Source of the DNA: an uncultured Bacteroidales bacterium
Lineage (GTDB): Bacteria > Bacteroidota > Bacteroidia > Bacteroidales > FEN-979
DNA: 36,676 nucleotides
Assembly (NCBI GenBank): GCA_903926565.1
Contig: CAIYJU010000125.1
Span: 1-36,676, forward strand
Reading direction: 5' to 3'
Under the pieces are notes generated by a model that had not been told where the DNA came from, did not search any database, and saw only the letters and a program-made list of their open reading frames with translations. Shown piece after piece: positions 17,301 through 24,654 of the stretch (position 1 is its first letter; each line of letters begins with the position of its first letter). The translations under genes and the position numbers were made by a program.

Positions 17301-17536
17301 GCACCCTTGGTCGTACCATCAACACCTCAGGGGTAACCTTGATTGTTTTGATCATCATCTTCATCTTTGGCGGTGAGGTTCTGCGTGGATTCACCTTCGC
17401 TCTGATCACCGGGGTAATTATCGGCACTTACTCTTCAGTATTCAATGCCACACCCGTTGCTTATGACATTTTGTTATGGCAACAGCGTCGCAGAGAAAAG
17501 AAAGAGCTGGCTGCCGGAAAATCAAAAGCCAAATAG
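14330..17536 (+). CDS. secDF: Protein translocase subunit SecDF (SecD-SecF fusion)
   Basis: A 1068-residue inner-membrane protein that uses the proton gradient to help pull Sec substrates out of the SecYEG channel. The SecD half has an N-terminal membrane helix (about 7-27), the LGLDLKGGMN motif and periplasmic P1. It also has a Lys/Ala/Ser/Asp-rich insert (about 265-355) and a membrane domain with Asp633 in AMAVDSNVIIYERMREE. The SecF half begins near residue 725 with GLDPGLDFTGGRSF and has Asp961 in GYSIMDTVIIFDRIREY. Both transmembrane Asp motifs needed for proton transfer are kept. The fusion is the usual Bacteroidota form. The ATG at 14330 is preferred because the promoter lies between it and the upstream in-frame TTG. 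A strong terminator follows. Confidence 0.96.
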   Translation: MQHKGVVKFFAVTFILVCLFQLSFTFISYYYSGKSDDYANSPTVKTMANNLAQGNPLKEEYYYDSISKSRLEYFNDSMASVSVYNILLKKYTLKDVREREINLGLDLKGGMNVTMAVSVPDVIRALSGYNQDPTFLKALNLAINKEKTSTRDFVDLFSESFKETDPNAKMAAIFNTVELKDKINYNSTNDEVIKVIREESNAAIERTYNILTTRIDRFGVVQPNIQKLQTAGRILIELPGIKDPERVRKLLQGTAQLEFWETYQFPTLQPFFADANTKLKSILSATQDSTKADSTLKSDTSATAKAIASKQVLAEKKEPVKKEAAKKADSAKSDTSKGNALLKQMDKDTSKTSAANKQKESFEDYAKNNPLFAYLNPAIYQNKDGQYVAGQTAMVGRAFIKDTARINNMLRLTKSMFPRDMKLAWSVKPRAEAKDVLELVALKVTSRDGSPALGGDVIVAARQDYDQNGRVEVSMSMNSEGARIWKRLTGENVGKQVAIVLDGYVYSYPNVNGEIPNGMSSITGGEMTVEEALDLANILKAGKLPAPARIVAEEVVGPSLGQESINAGLLSFIIAFIGVLLYMSLYYNGAGHVADIALFANVFFLFGVLASIGAVLTLPGIAGIVLTLAMAVDSNVIIYERMREEIRAGKGMRLVVKDGFHHALSAIIDGHVTTILTGIVLYIFGSGPVQGFATTLVIGLLLSLFSSIFIARLVFEWMLDRNMNITTGNKYTFNLFQNTKFDFIGMRKKMYIVSLVIILPGMISLAIRGLDPGLDFTGGRSFIVRFDQNVSTNDVRESLRKTFGESPEVKTFGPKNQVKITTKFMINERGTQSDSIVTNRLYDGVKGFYRAPLTITDFKANTPGKIVGELSSQRVDPTISYSLIWKAFMAVFFSLIIIFIYIALRFKNWQFGIGGVTALFHDSLIIIGVFSLFYGILPFGMEVDQSFIAALLTIIGYSIMDTVIIFDRIREYRVLYPKRDLGININAAINSTLGRTINTSGVTLIVLIIIFIFGGEVLRGFTFALITGVIIGTYSSVFNATPVAYDILLWQQRRREKKELAAGKSKAK

Positions 17537-17552
17537 ATAAAACTTTAACAGG

Positions 17553-17596
17553 AAAAAAATGGCTGTCCCCCGAAGTCGGGACAGCCATTTTTTTTA
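17553..17596 (+). terminator. Intrinsic terminator after secDF
   Basis: The stem GGCTGTCCC / GGGACAGCC (17561-17569 and 17578-17586) is followed by a run of eight or more T. A run of A before the stem extends the pairing and allows bidirectional function. It lies about 25 bases after the secDF stop and isolates the next gene. Confidence 0.9.
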
Positions 17597-17617
17597 GGCC
17601 TACAAAAGACTTTTCTC

Positions 17618-17625
17618 TATATTTG
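17618..17625 (+). promoter_or_regulatory. -7 promoter element of the OmpA/PD40 gene
   Basis: TATATTTG fits TAnnTTTG and lies 32 bases before the ATG at 17658, just after the secDF terminator. No clear -33 match is present. Confidence 0.5.
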
Positions 17626-17657
17626 TACGTTATTTAGGCAGCCCAAATTGCGTTTAC

Positions 17658-20222
17658 ATGCGTTACACGATTTTATCCCTACTGATATTACTTTTCCTGG
17701 CTGCATCCCCAGCCGCTCATGCTCAGAATAAATATTCCAAAGCAGCCGATGCAGCTTATGCTGACCAGATGTTTTTACTGGCATTGCAAAAATATCAGAA
17801 AGCATATTCCAAGGTAAAGAGTAACAAAGCTGAACGTGACCGGATCTCCCTGAGAATCGCAGAGTGCTACCGGATGATGAATAATACCAAAAAAGCTGAA
17901 GCATCCTATAAAAGACTCGTTATCAACCCAAATTACATCAAAGCCAATCCCAAAATATTGCTTGTCTATGCCGACATGCTTAAGGCCAACGGGAACTATG
18001 AGGAGGCAATAAAGCAATACAAGGCTTACAAAGAGGCCGGCCCGGCCGATCCAAGGGCTGCAATTGGAATTGCAACCTGCACCGAGGCCAAAGCATGGAT
18101 GGAAAACCCCAATAAATACGGCGTCAAATGGGAGAAATTACTCAATACGAAAGAAGATGATTTTGCGGCTTCTTATGCTGATAAAAAATATAATTCCATC
18201 ATTTTTACGTCAGACCGGAGCGGCGCCAAAGGCAGAGTAGTTGACAACTGGACCGGAAGCGGATTCTCCGACCTGTTTCTTTCCCGCCAGGACAGAAAAG
18301 GAGACTGGAGCAAGCCTGTTCTTGCCGATGCCGAAGGAATGATCAACTCGAAGGCCAACGATGGCGTAGGCCAGTTTAATCAACGATTTTCGTCCTATTA
18401 TTTTACACGCTGCTGGAATGAGCCAAAACTCAAAAACGGCTGTGCCATCATGAAATCAAGCCGGCAGGGCGGAACAAACTGGTCGGAACCTGAAAAAATA
18501 GAGTTGGGAGGCGACTCATCAACCATTATGGGGCATCCAAGTGTTGGGTCTGATGAAACCATTTTTTTCTCGGCTGATTTACCGGGAGGTTTCGGAGGAA
18601 AGGATATCTGGATGGCGAAAAAGGAGAAAAAAGGCGGGAAATATATAAAAGTAAATCTGGGTCCGGAAATTAACACGCCGGGAGATGAACTCTTCCCTTT
18701 CATCCGTAACGACAGCATTCTGTATTTCTCTTCAAATGGCCTTCCGGGGATGGGCGGACTTGATATTTTCGTCTCAACCCGTGCAAAAAGCGGCACTGCG
18801 AATACGTATCAGTGGGAGAGCGAACTTGACAATAAATCCTTTGCAAACATTGACGGGGCTACAACCGCTGCTTACAAGGCGAGTGGCGCAATGACGACCG
18901 ATCACTGGAGCCACCCCATCAACATGAAATCGCCCATCAATTCACCTGCCGATGATTTCGCCATTGTATTCAATGGAGATGAAAAGGAGCAAGGTCTTTT
19001 TTCTTCCAACCGCACCGGTGGTAAAGGAAGAGACGACATCTATTCCTTCATCATACCTCCCGTTTATTATACGCTGGAAGGAACTATTACAGATGATCGT
19101 ACACTGCAGCCTATTGCAGGAGCAAAGGTAAGGATTGTGGGAACTGATGGAAAAGCCTTTGAATATAATACGGATGACAAGGGCCATTATGCATTTAATA
19201 AAATGCAGATCCTTGCCAAAACGACCTACGATATGCTTGTGACAAGAAAAGACTATTTCAATGAAAAAGGCAGGGAGACTACGGTTGGAATTGAAAGGAG
19301 CAAAGATCTTGTCCGCAACTTTGTGTTGCGCCCGATCCCCAGGAAACCGGTCGTTCTTCCGGACATTCTGTATGACCTGGGAAAATGGGATCTGAAACCT
19401 CAATACCGTGATTCGCTGCAGGGACTGATTGAGACGCTTGATGCAAATGAAAACATTGTGATTGAGCTGGCATCACATACTGACTCCAGGGACAGCGACG
19501 AGCGAAATGACATATTGTCACAAAAACGCGCACAAAGTGTTGTAGATTATCTGATTTCCAGAGGCATAGACCCAGACCGTCTCGTTGCAAAAGGTTATGG
19601 GGAACGGGTGCCTCGTACACTCAACAAGGATGTGATCAGGGAAGGTTTTACCATCAAAACGGGTACCGTACTTAACGACTCGGTGATAAATGCGCTGAGT
19701 AGTACAGCACTTAAGGAGGCAGCCCATCAGCTTAACCGAAGGAGCGAGTTTTCCATTCTGCGTAACGACTATATCCCCAAATCAAAGATCACGAAGAATG
19801 TGCCACCGACCAAAATCGAGATGGTCGTAAACCCTGAGGAAAACAACGTTCGTTTTACGAAAACAAAGGATGGCATGCGTCAGGCAACCTGTTATATTGC
19901 CGGCATTACCACAGATTTCATCTTTGATGTGAAGGAAAAGGATGCCTTTATTTCTCCCGTGTTAACCCTGAAACTTCTGAAAGACGGAGTTATCGATAAA
20001 ACCAGCTTTGACGGAGATCCTACCAGGATACTCGGTGATGGGACCGTTGCTGACAAGGCGGTGCTTACCCTTAAGGAAGTCAGGATTGGCAAAAACACGG
20101 TAAAGGATATTAAAGTTACTGTGAATAAAAAAGTTCAATCCCTGCTATTTGGCGACAGTTTGCTGAAAAAATTCGGCAAGTACAGTATCGACGATACAAC
20201 CAACGAGATTATCTTCGAATGA
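17658..20222 (+). CDS. OmpA/PD40/TPR outer-membrane-associated protein (PorE-like) with C-terminal retropepsin-like domain
   Basis: An 854-residue exported protein. Regions in order: signal peptide 1-22 ending AAHAQ; TPR-like helices (about 25-150, including LALQKYQKAY and YEEAIKQYKAYK); PD40/WD40-like beta-propeller repeats (about 165-470, with FTSDRSG, FFSADLPGG, YFSSNGLPGMGG, LFSSNRTGG, DDIYSF). Then come a carboxypeptidase-regulatory-like beta domain (about 475-560) and an OmpA peptidoglycan-binding domain (about 565-700, ELASHTDSR and NRRSEF). This order matches PorE of the type IX secretion system, although related paralogues exist. The last ~135 residues resemble a retropepsin fold: CYIAGITTDFIFD, with Asp757 at the catalytic position followed by V-K rather than T-G, then LLFGDSLLKKFGKYSID. 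The stop overlaps the purM start (ATGA). Confidence 0.85.
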   Translation: MRYTILSLLILLFLAASPAAHAQNKYSKAADAAYADQMFLLALQKYQKAYSKVKSNKAERDRISLRIAECYRMMNNTKKAEASYKRLVINPNYIKANPKILLVYADMLKANGNYEEAIKQYKAYKEAGPADPRAAIGIATCTEAKAWMENPNKYGVKWEKLLNTKEDDFAASYADKKYNSIIFTSDRSGAKGRVVDNWTGSGFSDLFLSRQDRKGDWSKPVLADAEGMINSKANDGVGQFNQRFSSYYFTRCWNEPKLKNGCAIMKSSRQGGTNWSEPEKIELGGDSSTIMGHPSVGSDETIFFSADLPGGFGGKDIWMAKKEKKGGKYIKVNLGPEINTPGDELFPFIRNDSILYFSSNGLPGMGGLDIFVSTRAKSGTANTYQWESELDNKSFANIDGATTAAYKASGAMTTDHWSHPINMKSPINSPADDFAIVFNGDEKEQGLFSSNRTGGKGRDDIYSFIIPPVYYTLEGTITDDRTLQPIAGAKVRIVGTDGKAFEYNTDDKGHYAFNKMQILAKTTYDMLVTRKDYFNEKGRETTVGIERSKDLVRNFVLRPIPRKPVVLPDILYDLGKWDLKPQYRDSLQGLIETLDANENIVIELASHTDSRDSDERNDILSQKRAQSVVDYLISRGIDPDRLVAKGYGERVPRTLNKDVIREGFTIKTGTVLNDSVINALSSTALKEAAHQLNRRSEFSILRNDYIPKSKITKNVPPTKIEMVVNPEENNVRFTKTKDGMRQATCYIAGITTDFIFDVKEKDAFISPVLTLKLLKDGVIDKTSFDGDPTRILGDGTVADKAVLTLKEVRIGKNTVKDIKVTVNKKVQSLLFGDSLLKKFGKYSIDDTTNEIIFE

Positions 20223-21388
20223 CGCCGGTAAACCGATATGAACAGCGTGGTGTTTCCTCGTCAAAGGAAGATGTTCATGCGGCAATAAAAGATATCGACA
20301 AAGGACTGTTCCCACAGGCTTTTTGTAAAATCATCCCCGATTTTTCTTCCGGGGACGATGAGTGGTGCAACATCATGCATGCCGATGGTGCCGGAACCAA
20401 ATCATCCCTGGCTTATCTTTACTGGAAAGAAACCGGCGACATCTCCGTTTGGCGCGGAATTGCCCAGGATGCCATTGTGATGAATCTTGACGACCTGCTT
20501 TGCGTTGGTGCCACAGGCAACATACTGCTCTCTTCAACCATTGGCCGTAATAAAAACCTGATCCCGGGGGAAGTTGTCGCTGAAATTATAGCCGGCACCG
20601 AGGATTTTCTCGCCAACATGCGTAACCTGGGGATAGGCATCTGGTCAACAGGTGGAGAAACTGCGGATGTTGGCGACCTTGTGAGGACCATCATTGTTGA
20701 CTCGACAGTATTCTGCCGGATGAAACGAAGCGAGGTGATCGACAACGGAAATATCAGTGCAGGAGATGTCATCGTTGGTTTGTCCTCCTCAGGGCAGTCA
20801 ACCTACGAAAATGAGTATAATGGAGGGATGGGAAGCAACGGGCTCACCTCTGCACGCCATGATGTCCTGAACAAATCCTATGCGACAGGATTCCCTGAAA
20901 GTTACGACAATGGCGTTCCAGACCAGTTGGTTTATTCCGGCAATAAAAAACTCACCAACCCATCCGCAATCCAGGGAGTTGATATTGGAAAACTGATCCT
21001 GTCCCCCACCCGTACCTATGCACCAGTTGTGAAAAAGATTCTCGATCTGTACAGGGCTGAAATTCATGGAATGGTTCATTGCAGCGGAGGAGGGCAGACA
21101 AAAATACTCCACTTCACCGATAACCTGCATATCATCAAAAACAACATGTTTACGGTACCGCCGCTGTTCTGCCTGATTCAGGAAGAATCAGGGACTGACT
21201 GGAAGGAGATGTACCGGGTTTTCAACATGGGGCACCGGCTTGAGTTCTATCTTCCGGAAAAAATTGCCGGGGCTGTGATCGAAATAGCTCAATCATTCAA
21301 CATCGATGCGCAAATTGTTGGCCATTGCGAATCCTCACCCTCGAAAAGACTGACCATTTCATCTGGTTTTGGCGAATTCACCTATTAA
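20219..21388 (+). CDS. purM: Phosphoribosylformylglycinamidine cyclo-ligase (AIR synthase)
   Basis: A 389-residue PurM-family enzyme that closes the imidazole ring of aminoimidazole ribotide in purine synthesis, using ATP. The long Bacteroidota form is recognisable: RYEQRGVSSSKEDVH at the start, NIMHADGAGTKSSLAY, AIVMNLDDLLCVGATG, STGGETADVGDLVRTI, the GLSSSGQSTYENEYNGGMG loop, LSPTRTYAPVVKK, HGMVHCSGGGQTKI and VFNMGHRLE. All main substrate segments look intact and there is no fusion. Its ATG overlaps the stop of the upstream OmpA/PD40 gene, so it relies on that promoter. This is an unexpected pairing of a cell-surface protein with a purine gene. No PurR or riboswitch signal was seen upstream. 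Confidence 0.93.
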   Translation: MTPVNRYEQRGVSSSKEDVHAAIKDIDKGLFPQAFCKIIPDFSSGDDEWCNIMHADGAGTKSSLAYLYWKETGDISVWRGIAQDAIVMNLDDLLCVGATGNILLSSTIGRNKNLIPGEVVAEIIAGTEDFLANMRNLGIGIWSTGGETADVGDLVRTIIVDSTVFCRMKRSEVIDNGNISAGDVIVGLSSSGQSTYENEYNGGMGSNGLTSARHDVLNKSYATGFPESYDNGVPDQLVYSGNKKLTNPSAIQGVDIGKLILSPTRTYAPVVKKILDLYRAEIHGMVHCSGGGQTKILHFTDNLHIIKNNMFTVPPLFCLIQEESGTDWKEMYRVFNMGHRLEFYLPEKIAGAVIEIAQSFNIDAQIVGHCESSPSKRLTISSGFGEFTY

Positions 21389-21436
21389 TCAGGAATTGTA
21401 AATCGTCCCGGCGTAAATTTTTCCGCTGGAAATAGT

Positions 21437-21444
21437 TACCTTTG
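21437..21444 (+). promoter_or_regulatory. -7 promoter element of prfA-pyrF
   Basis: TACCTTTG, followed by CA, matches TAnnTTTG and lies 22 bases before the prfA ATG at 21467. No -33 match was identified. Confidence 0.55.
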
Positions 21445-21466
21445 CACTCCCATTTCAAATTCAACC

Positions 21467-22540
21467 ATGTTAGATAAATTAGAGGCTATAAAAATACGGT
21501 ATGAAGACATTCAGCAACAGATGAATGACCCTTCTGCCATGAGCGATATGAAGAACTATATCAAGCTCAACAAGGATTACAAGGAACTTCTGCCCATCAT
21601 GGAGGCATTTGAAGTATATAAAACCATTCTTTCGAATCTCGACAATGCGAAGGACATCATCTATAATGAAAAAGATGAAGAGTTCCGGTCAATGGCGAAG
21701 GAGGAATTAAATATTCTCACTGCGGAAAAAGACAAAATTGAGGAAGATATCCGCATGATGCTGATCCCGACAGATCCGGAGGATGGCAAAAATGCAGTGA
21801 TCGAAATCAGGGCCGGAACAGGCGGCGATGAAGCGAGTATTTTTGCCGGTGACCTTTATCGGATGTACAGCAAATTCGCAGAAACCAAACGCTGGAAAGT
21901 CGAGCTGGTTGATTTTACAGAAGGAACCATGGGGGGTTTCAAAGAGATCATTTTCAACATCATGGGTGAAAATGTTTACGGACTTATGAAATACGAGTCA
22001 GGGGTTCATCGCGTTCAGCGCGTTCCACAGACAGAAACCCAGGGAAGAGTTCACACTTCAGCCGCTACTGTAGCAGTTTTACCTGAAGCCGATGAATTTG
22101 ATGTCGAAATAAAACAATCGGATGTACGGAAAGACACCTTCTGTTCCTCCGGCCCCGGCGGACAATCTGTCAATACGACCTATTCTGCAATCAGGCTGAC
22201 CCATATTCCGTCAAATATCGTGGTTTCATGCCAGGATGAGAAATCGCAGATCAAGAATTTTGAAAAAGCCATGAAGGTGCTGCGTACAAGGTTATATGAA
22301 CTCGAACATCAGAAATACCTTGATGAAATTTCAAAAAAACGCAAAACCATGGTATCCACAGGTGATCGGTCTGCCAAGATCCGCACCTATAACTACCCAC
22401 AGAGCCGGGTAACCGATCACCGGATCAACATGACCCTGTACAACCTCCCTGTGGTGCTGGATGGCGAGGTGGAACCATTGATAGAAGCGCTTCAGCTTGC
22501 CGAAAATGCTGAGAGGTTAAAAGAGGCAGGAACCAATTAA
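21467..22540 (+). CDS. prfA: Peptide chain release factor 1
   Basis: A 357-residue class I release factor that recognises UAA and UAG and triggers peptide release. The codon-reading P-x-T tripeptide is Pro187-Gln188-Thr189 in [14 protein letters not shown], which identifies RF1 rather than RF2 (SPF). The catalytic GGQ is at residues 231-233 in [11 protein letters not shown]. The helical N-terminal domain (about 1-100) and the C-terminal [13 protein letters not shown]...LYNL segment are normal. It has its own promoter, and pyrF follows ten bases after the stop, so the two are co-transcribed. The usual partner prmC (methyltransferase for the GGQ glutamine) is not adjacent. Confidence 0.97.
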   Translation: MLDKLEAIKIRYEDIQQQMNDPSAMSDMKNYIKLNKDYKELLPIMEAFEVYKTILSNLDNAKDIIYNEKDEEFRSMAKEELNILTAEKDKIEEDIRMMLIPTDPEDGKNAVIEIRAGTGGDEASIFAGDLYRMYSKFAETKRWKVELVDFTEGTMGGFKEIIFNIMGENVYGLMKYESGVHRVQRVPQTETQGRVHTSAATVAVLPEADEFDVEIKQSDVRKDTFCSSGPGGQSVNTTYSAIRLTHIPSNIVVSCQDEKSQIKNFEKAMKVLRTRLYELEHQKYLDEISKKRKTMVSTGDRSAKIRTYNYPQSRVTDHRINMTLYNLPVVLDGEVEPLIEALQLAENAERLKEAGTN

Positions 22541-22550
22541 TTTTAAATCG

Positions 22551-23393
22551 ATGAATCGTACCGAGCTTATCAATCTTGTTTTTTCCAAAAAATCTTTTCT
22601 CTGCATCGGGCTGGACACGGACATTTCAAAGATTCCGTCGCACCTCCATGAACTGGAAGATCCGGTTTTTGAGTTTAACAAAGCCATTATTGATGCCACC
22701 CATGATCTTGCCATTGCATACAAGCCCAATTTCGCCTTTTATGAGTGCTATGGCACCAGCGGCTGGCAAAGCCTGACAAAGACCATCCAATACATTAAAA
22801 CAGCTTACCCGGGGCAAATATTTGCCATTGCAGATGCAAAAAGAGGCGATATCGGAAATACCTCACAGCAATATGCAAGAGCCATGTTTGATCCGGCCTC
22901 TTCCGGGATGGACTTTGATGCGGTTACTGTCGCACCATACATGGGTGAAGATTCAGTAAAACCATTTCTCTCCTATCCCGGCAAATGGATTATCGTGCTG
23001 GCGCTTACATCAAACAAAGGCGCCGAAGATTTTCAGTTTTTTCAAAGCCGGGATCATCGTCTGTTTGAACAGGTTCTTTCCAGATCACAAACATGGTGCA
23101 CCAATGCAAACATGATGTATGTCGTAGGTGCCACCCAGGCAGAAATGCTTACTGACATCCGTAAGATAGTTCCCGATCATTTCCTCCTTGTTCCCGGTGT
23201 CGGGGCCCAGGGAGGCAGTTTGCAGGAGGTTGCAAAATATGGTCTTACCCGGGATTGCGGCCTGATTGTCAATTCTTCCAGGAATATCATTTATGCATCA
23301 CACGGTGAAGATTTCACAGTAAAAGCGAGGGAAGAGGCAGCATCGATGCAAATGGAGATGGAGCTGGTTATGAAAAAGGCCGGAATCATCTGA
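22551..23393 (+). CDS. pyrF: Orotidine 5'-phosphate decarboxylase
   Basis: A 280-residue TIM-barrel enzyme that converts OMP to UMP, the last step of pyrimidine synthesis. The catalytic D-x-K-R-x-D motif is at residues 95-100 (DAKRGD, Lys97 the key base) followed by IGNTS. Other seen segments are CIGLDTD near the start, [36 protein letters not shown] and VPGVGAQGG. Length and pattern fit the longer OMP decarboxylase group common in Bacteroidota. It lies ten bases after prfA. The last few codons overlap a hairpin that serves as terminator for the convergent ilvE gene. Confidence 0.96.
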   Translation: MNRTELINLVFSKKSFLCIGLDTDISKIPSHLHELEDPVFEFNKAIIDATHDLAIAYKPNFAFYECYGTSGWQSLTKTIQYIKTAYPGQIFAIADAKRGDIGNTSQQYARAMFDPASSGMDFDAVTVAPYMGEDSVKPFLSYPGKWIIVLALTSNKGAEDFQFFQSRDHRLFEQVLSRSQTWCTNANMMYVVGATQAEMLTDIRKIVPDHFLLVPGVGAQGGSLQEVAKYGLTRDCGLIVNSSRNIIYASHGEDFTVKAREEAASMQMEMELVMKKAGII

Positions 23394-23403
23394 ATCCCGG
23401 CCT
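23373..23403 (-). terminator. Intrinsic terminator of ilvE, inside the 3' end of pyrF
   Basis: The stem AGGCCGG / CCGGCCT (23377-23383 and 23397-23403) spans the pyrF stop codon. Read on the minus strand it is followed by a run of T (23377-23373), so it fits a Rho-independent terminator for ilvE. On the plus strand no T-run follows. Confidence 0.65.
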
Positions 23404-23427
23404 GAATCAATTTCATGAAGAGTACTG

Positions 23428-24447
23428 CTATTCGACGAATGTTATCCAGCTGTGCGTATCCGGCTCAAGCCCTTCCTGTATCCCTTTAAGTTTGTTGTAG
23501 AGTTTTTGAGAGATCGTCCCGGGTTGACCGTTCTTACAGAATTTGTACTCCTTGCCGGTATCGCGGTCATGAATCATACAGATCGGGGAGATTACGGCTG
23601 CAGTGCCGCAGGCACCCACTTCATCAAACTCATCCAGCTCTTCGACAGGAACCTGACGTTGTTCAACCTTCATGCCCATCTCCTCTGCCAAAACACGCAA
23701 TGACATGTTGGTAATGGATGGCAAAATCGAGGTTGAATCAGGTGTTACATAGGTGTTTCCTTTGATTCCGAAGAAATTGGCAGGGCCAGCTTCATCAATA
23801 TATTTTTTCTCGCGGGCATCCAGGAAAATGCAGGAGGCAAAACCATCAGCGTGAGCACGTTGTCCGGCCCGAAGGCTGGCGGCATAGTTTCCTCCCACTT
23901 TGATATGGCCTGTCCCCAGGGGTGCGGCACGGTCATAATCACGTACAATCTGCATCTTTACCGGGTTAAATCCCTCCTTGAAGTAAGGTCCGACCGGACC
24001 TACAAACACCATGAACACATATTCCTTCGAAGGACTGACCCCTACCTGGGGTCCGGTACCGATCAGCAAAGGCCTGATATAGAGGGATGCTCCCTCTCCG
24101 TAAGGAGGTACATATTTAAGGTTTAGTTTTACAACCTTTAATACAACTTCTGAAAATAATTCAACAGGAACCTCTGCCATCATCACCCCCTGGGCCGATC
24201 TGATCATTCGCCTGGCATTTTCTTCCATACGAAAAATCCTGATCCTGCCATCTTTGCCTGTAAACGCTTTCAATCCTTCAAAGGCCTCCTGGCCATAGTG
24301 CAAACAGGTTGCAGCCATGTGAAGAGTAATAGTTTCGGAATCAGATACTTCAGGTTCTCCCCATTTTCCGTCCTTGTAATAACATCGTACGTTAAAATCT
24401 GTTTTAGAATATCCGAACGGCAGGTTTTTCCAATCAATTGTGCTCAT
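23428..24447 (-). CDS. ilvE: Branched-chain amino acid aminotransferase
   Basis: A 339-residue PLP enzyme of fold type IV that interconverts Leu, Ile and Val with their 2-oxo acids. It is of the larger eukaryote-like class. Seen are LHYGQEAFEGLKAF, FRMEENARRM, SLYIRPLLIGTGP, the PLP-binding Lys183 in GHIKVGGNYAAS, and EAGPANFFGIKGN with STSILPSITNMS. C-terminally it carries DEVGACGTAAVISPI. There is no truncation. It is transcribed alone on the minus strand, divergent from htpG with a 207-base gap. No leader peptide rich in Ile, Leu or Val, and no T-box, was seen upstream. A small GACGG/CCGTC hairpin at 24464-24480 lies in its leader. Confidence 0.96.
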   Translation of the reverse strand: MSTIDWKNLPFGYSKTDFNVRCYYKDGKWGEPEVSDSETITLHMAATCLHYGQEAFEGLKAFTGKDGRIRIFRMEENARRMIRSAQGVMMAEVPVELFSEVVLKVVKLNLKYVPPYGEGASLYIRPLLIGTGPQVGVSPSKEYVFMVFVGPVGPYFKEGFNPVKMQIVRDYDRAAPLGTGHIKVGGNYAASLRAGQRAHADGFASCIFLDAREKKYIDEAGPANFFGIKGNTYVTPDSTSILPSITNMSLRVLAEEMGMKVEQRQVPVEELDEFDEVGACGTAAVISPICMIHDRDTGKEYKFCKNGQPGTISQKLYNKLKGIQEGLEPDTHSWITFVE

Positions 24448-24585
24448 AGTAGTGTGTTTTATTGACGGGCCTTGTCCGTCGGTAGTTTAGATGAAGGTTG
24501 TTTGAGATACCCCGTAAAATTAAGAATTTTCCCATTCTGATGATCATATTGAGAAAATAATCATGTCATCCGGGAACATTGTCAT

Positions 24586-24618
24586 TTTGTCAGCCGTTGT
24601 GTCGTGGCATTACCTTTG
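24586..24618 (+). promoter_or_regulatory. Complete promoter of htpG
   Basis: TTTG at 24586-24589 and TACCTTTG at 24611-24618 are separated by 21 bases, a full match to the Bacteroidota vegetative promoter. The leader would be about 30 bases to the ATG at 24655. The -33 element lies within a run of GTCA direct repeats (24565, 24581 and 24589), a possible operator. Confidence 0.7.
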
Positions 24619-24654
24619 ACATGTCGGATGCAATAATCAAAAACTACTTTCAAT

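Noticed and set aside
17658..20222. Firm assignment as PorE of the type IX secretion system
   Set aside because: The domain order fits, but Bacteroidota carry several OmpA/PD40 paralogues. No other type IX gene is in the window and the C-terminal domain is extra, so it is kept as PorE-like only.
24464..24480. GACGG/CCGTC hairpin in the ilvE leader considered as an attenuator
   Set aside because: The stem is only five pairs, with no T-run or leader peptide rich in branched-chain codons. Support is too weak.
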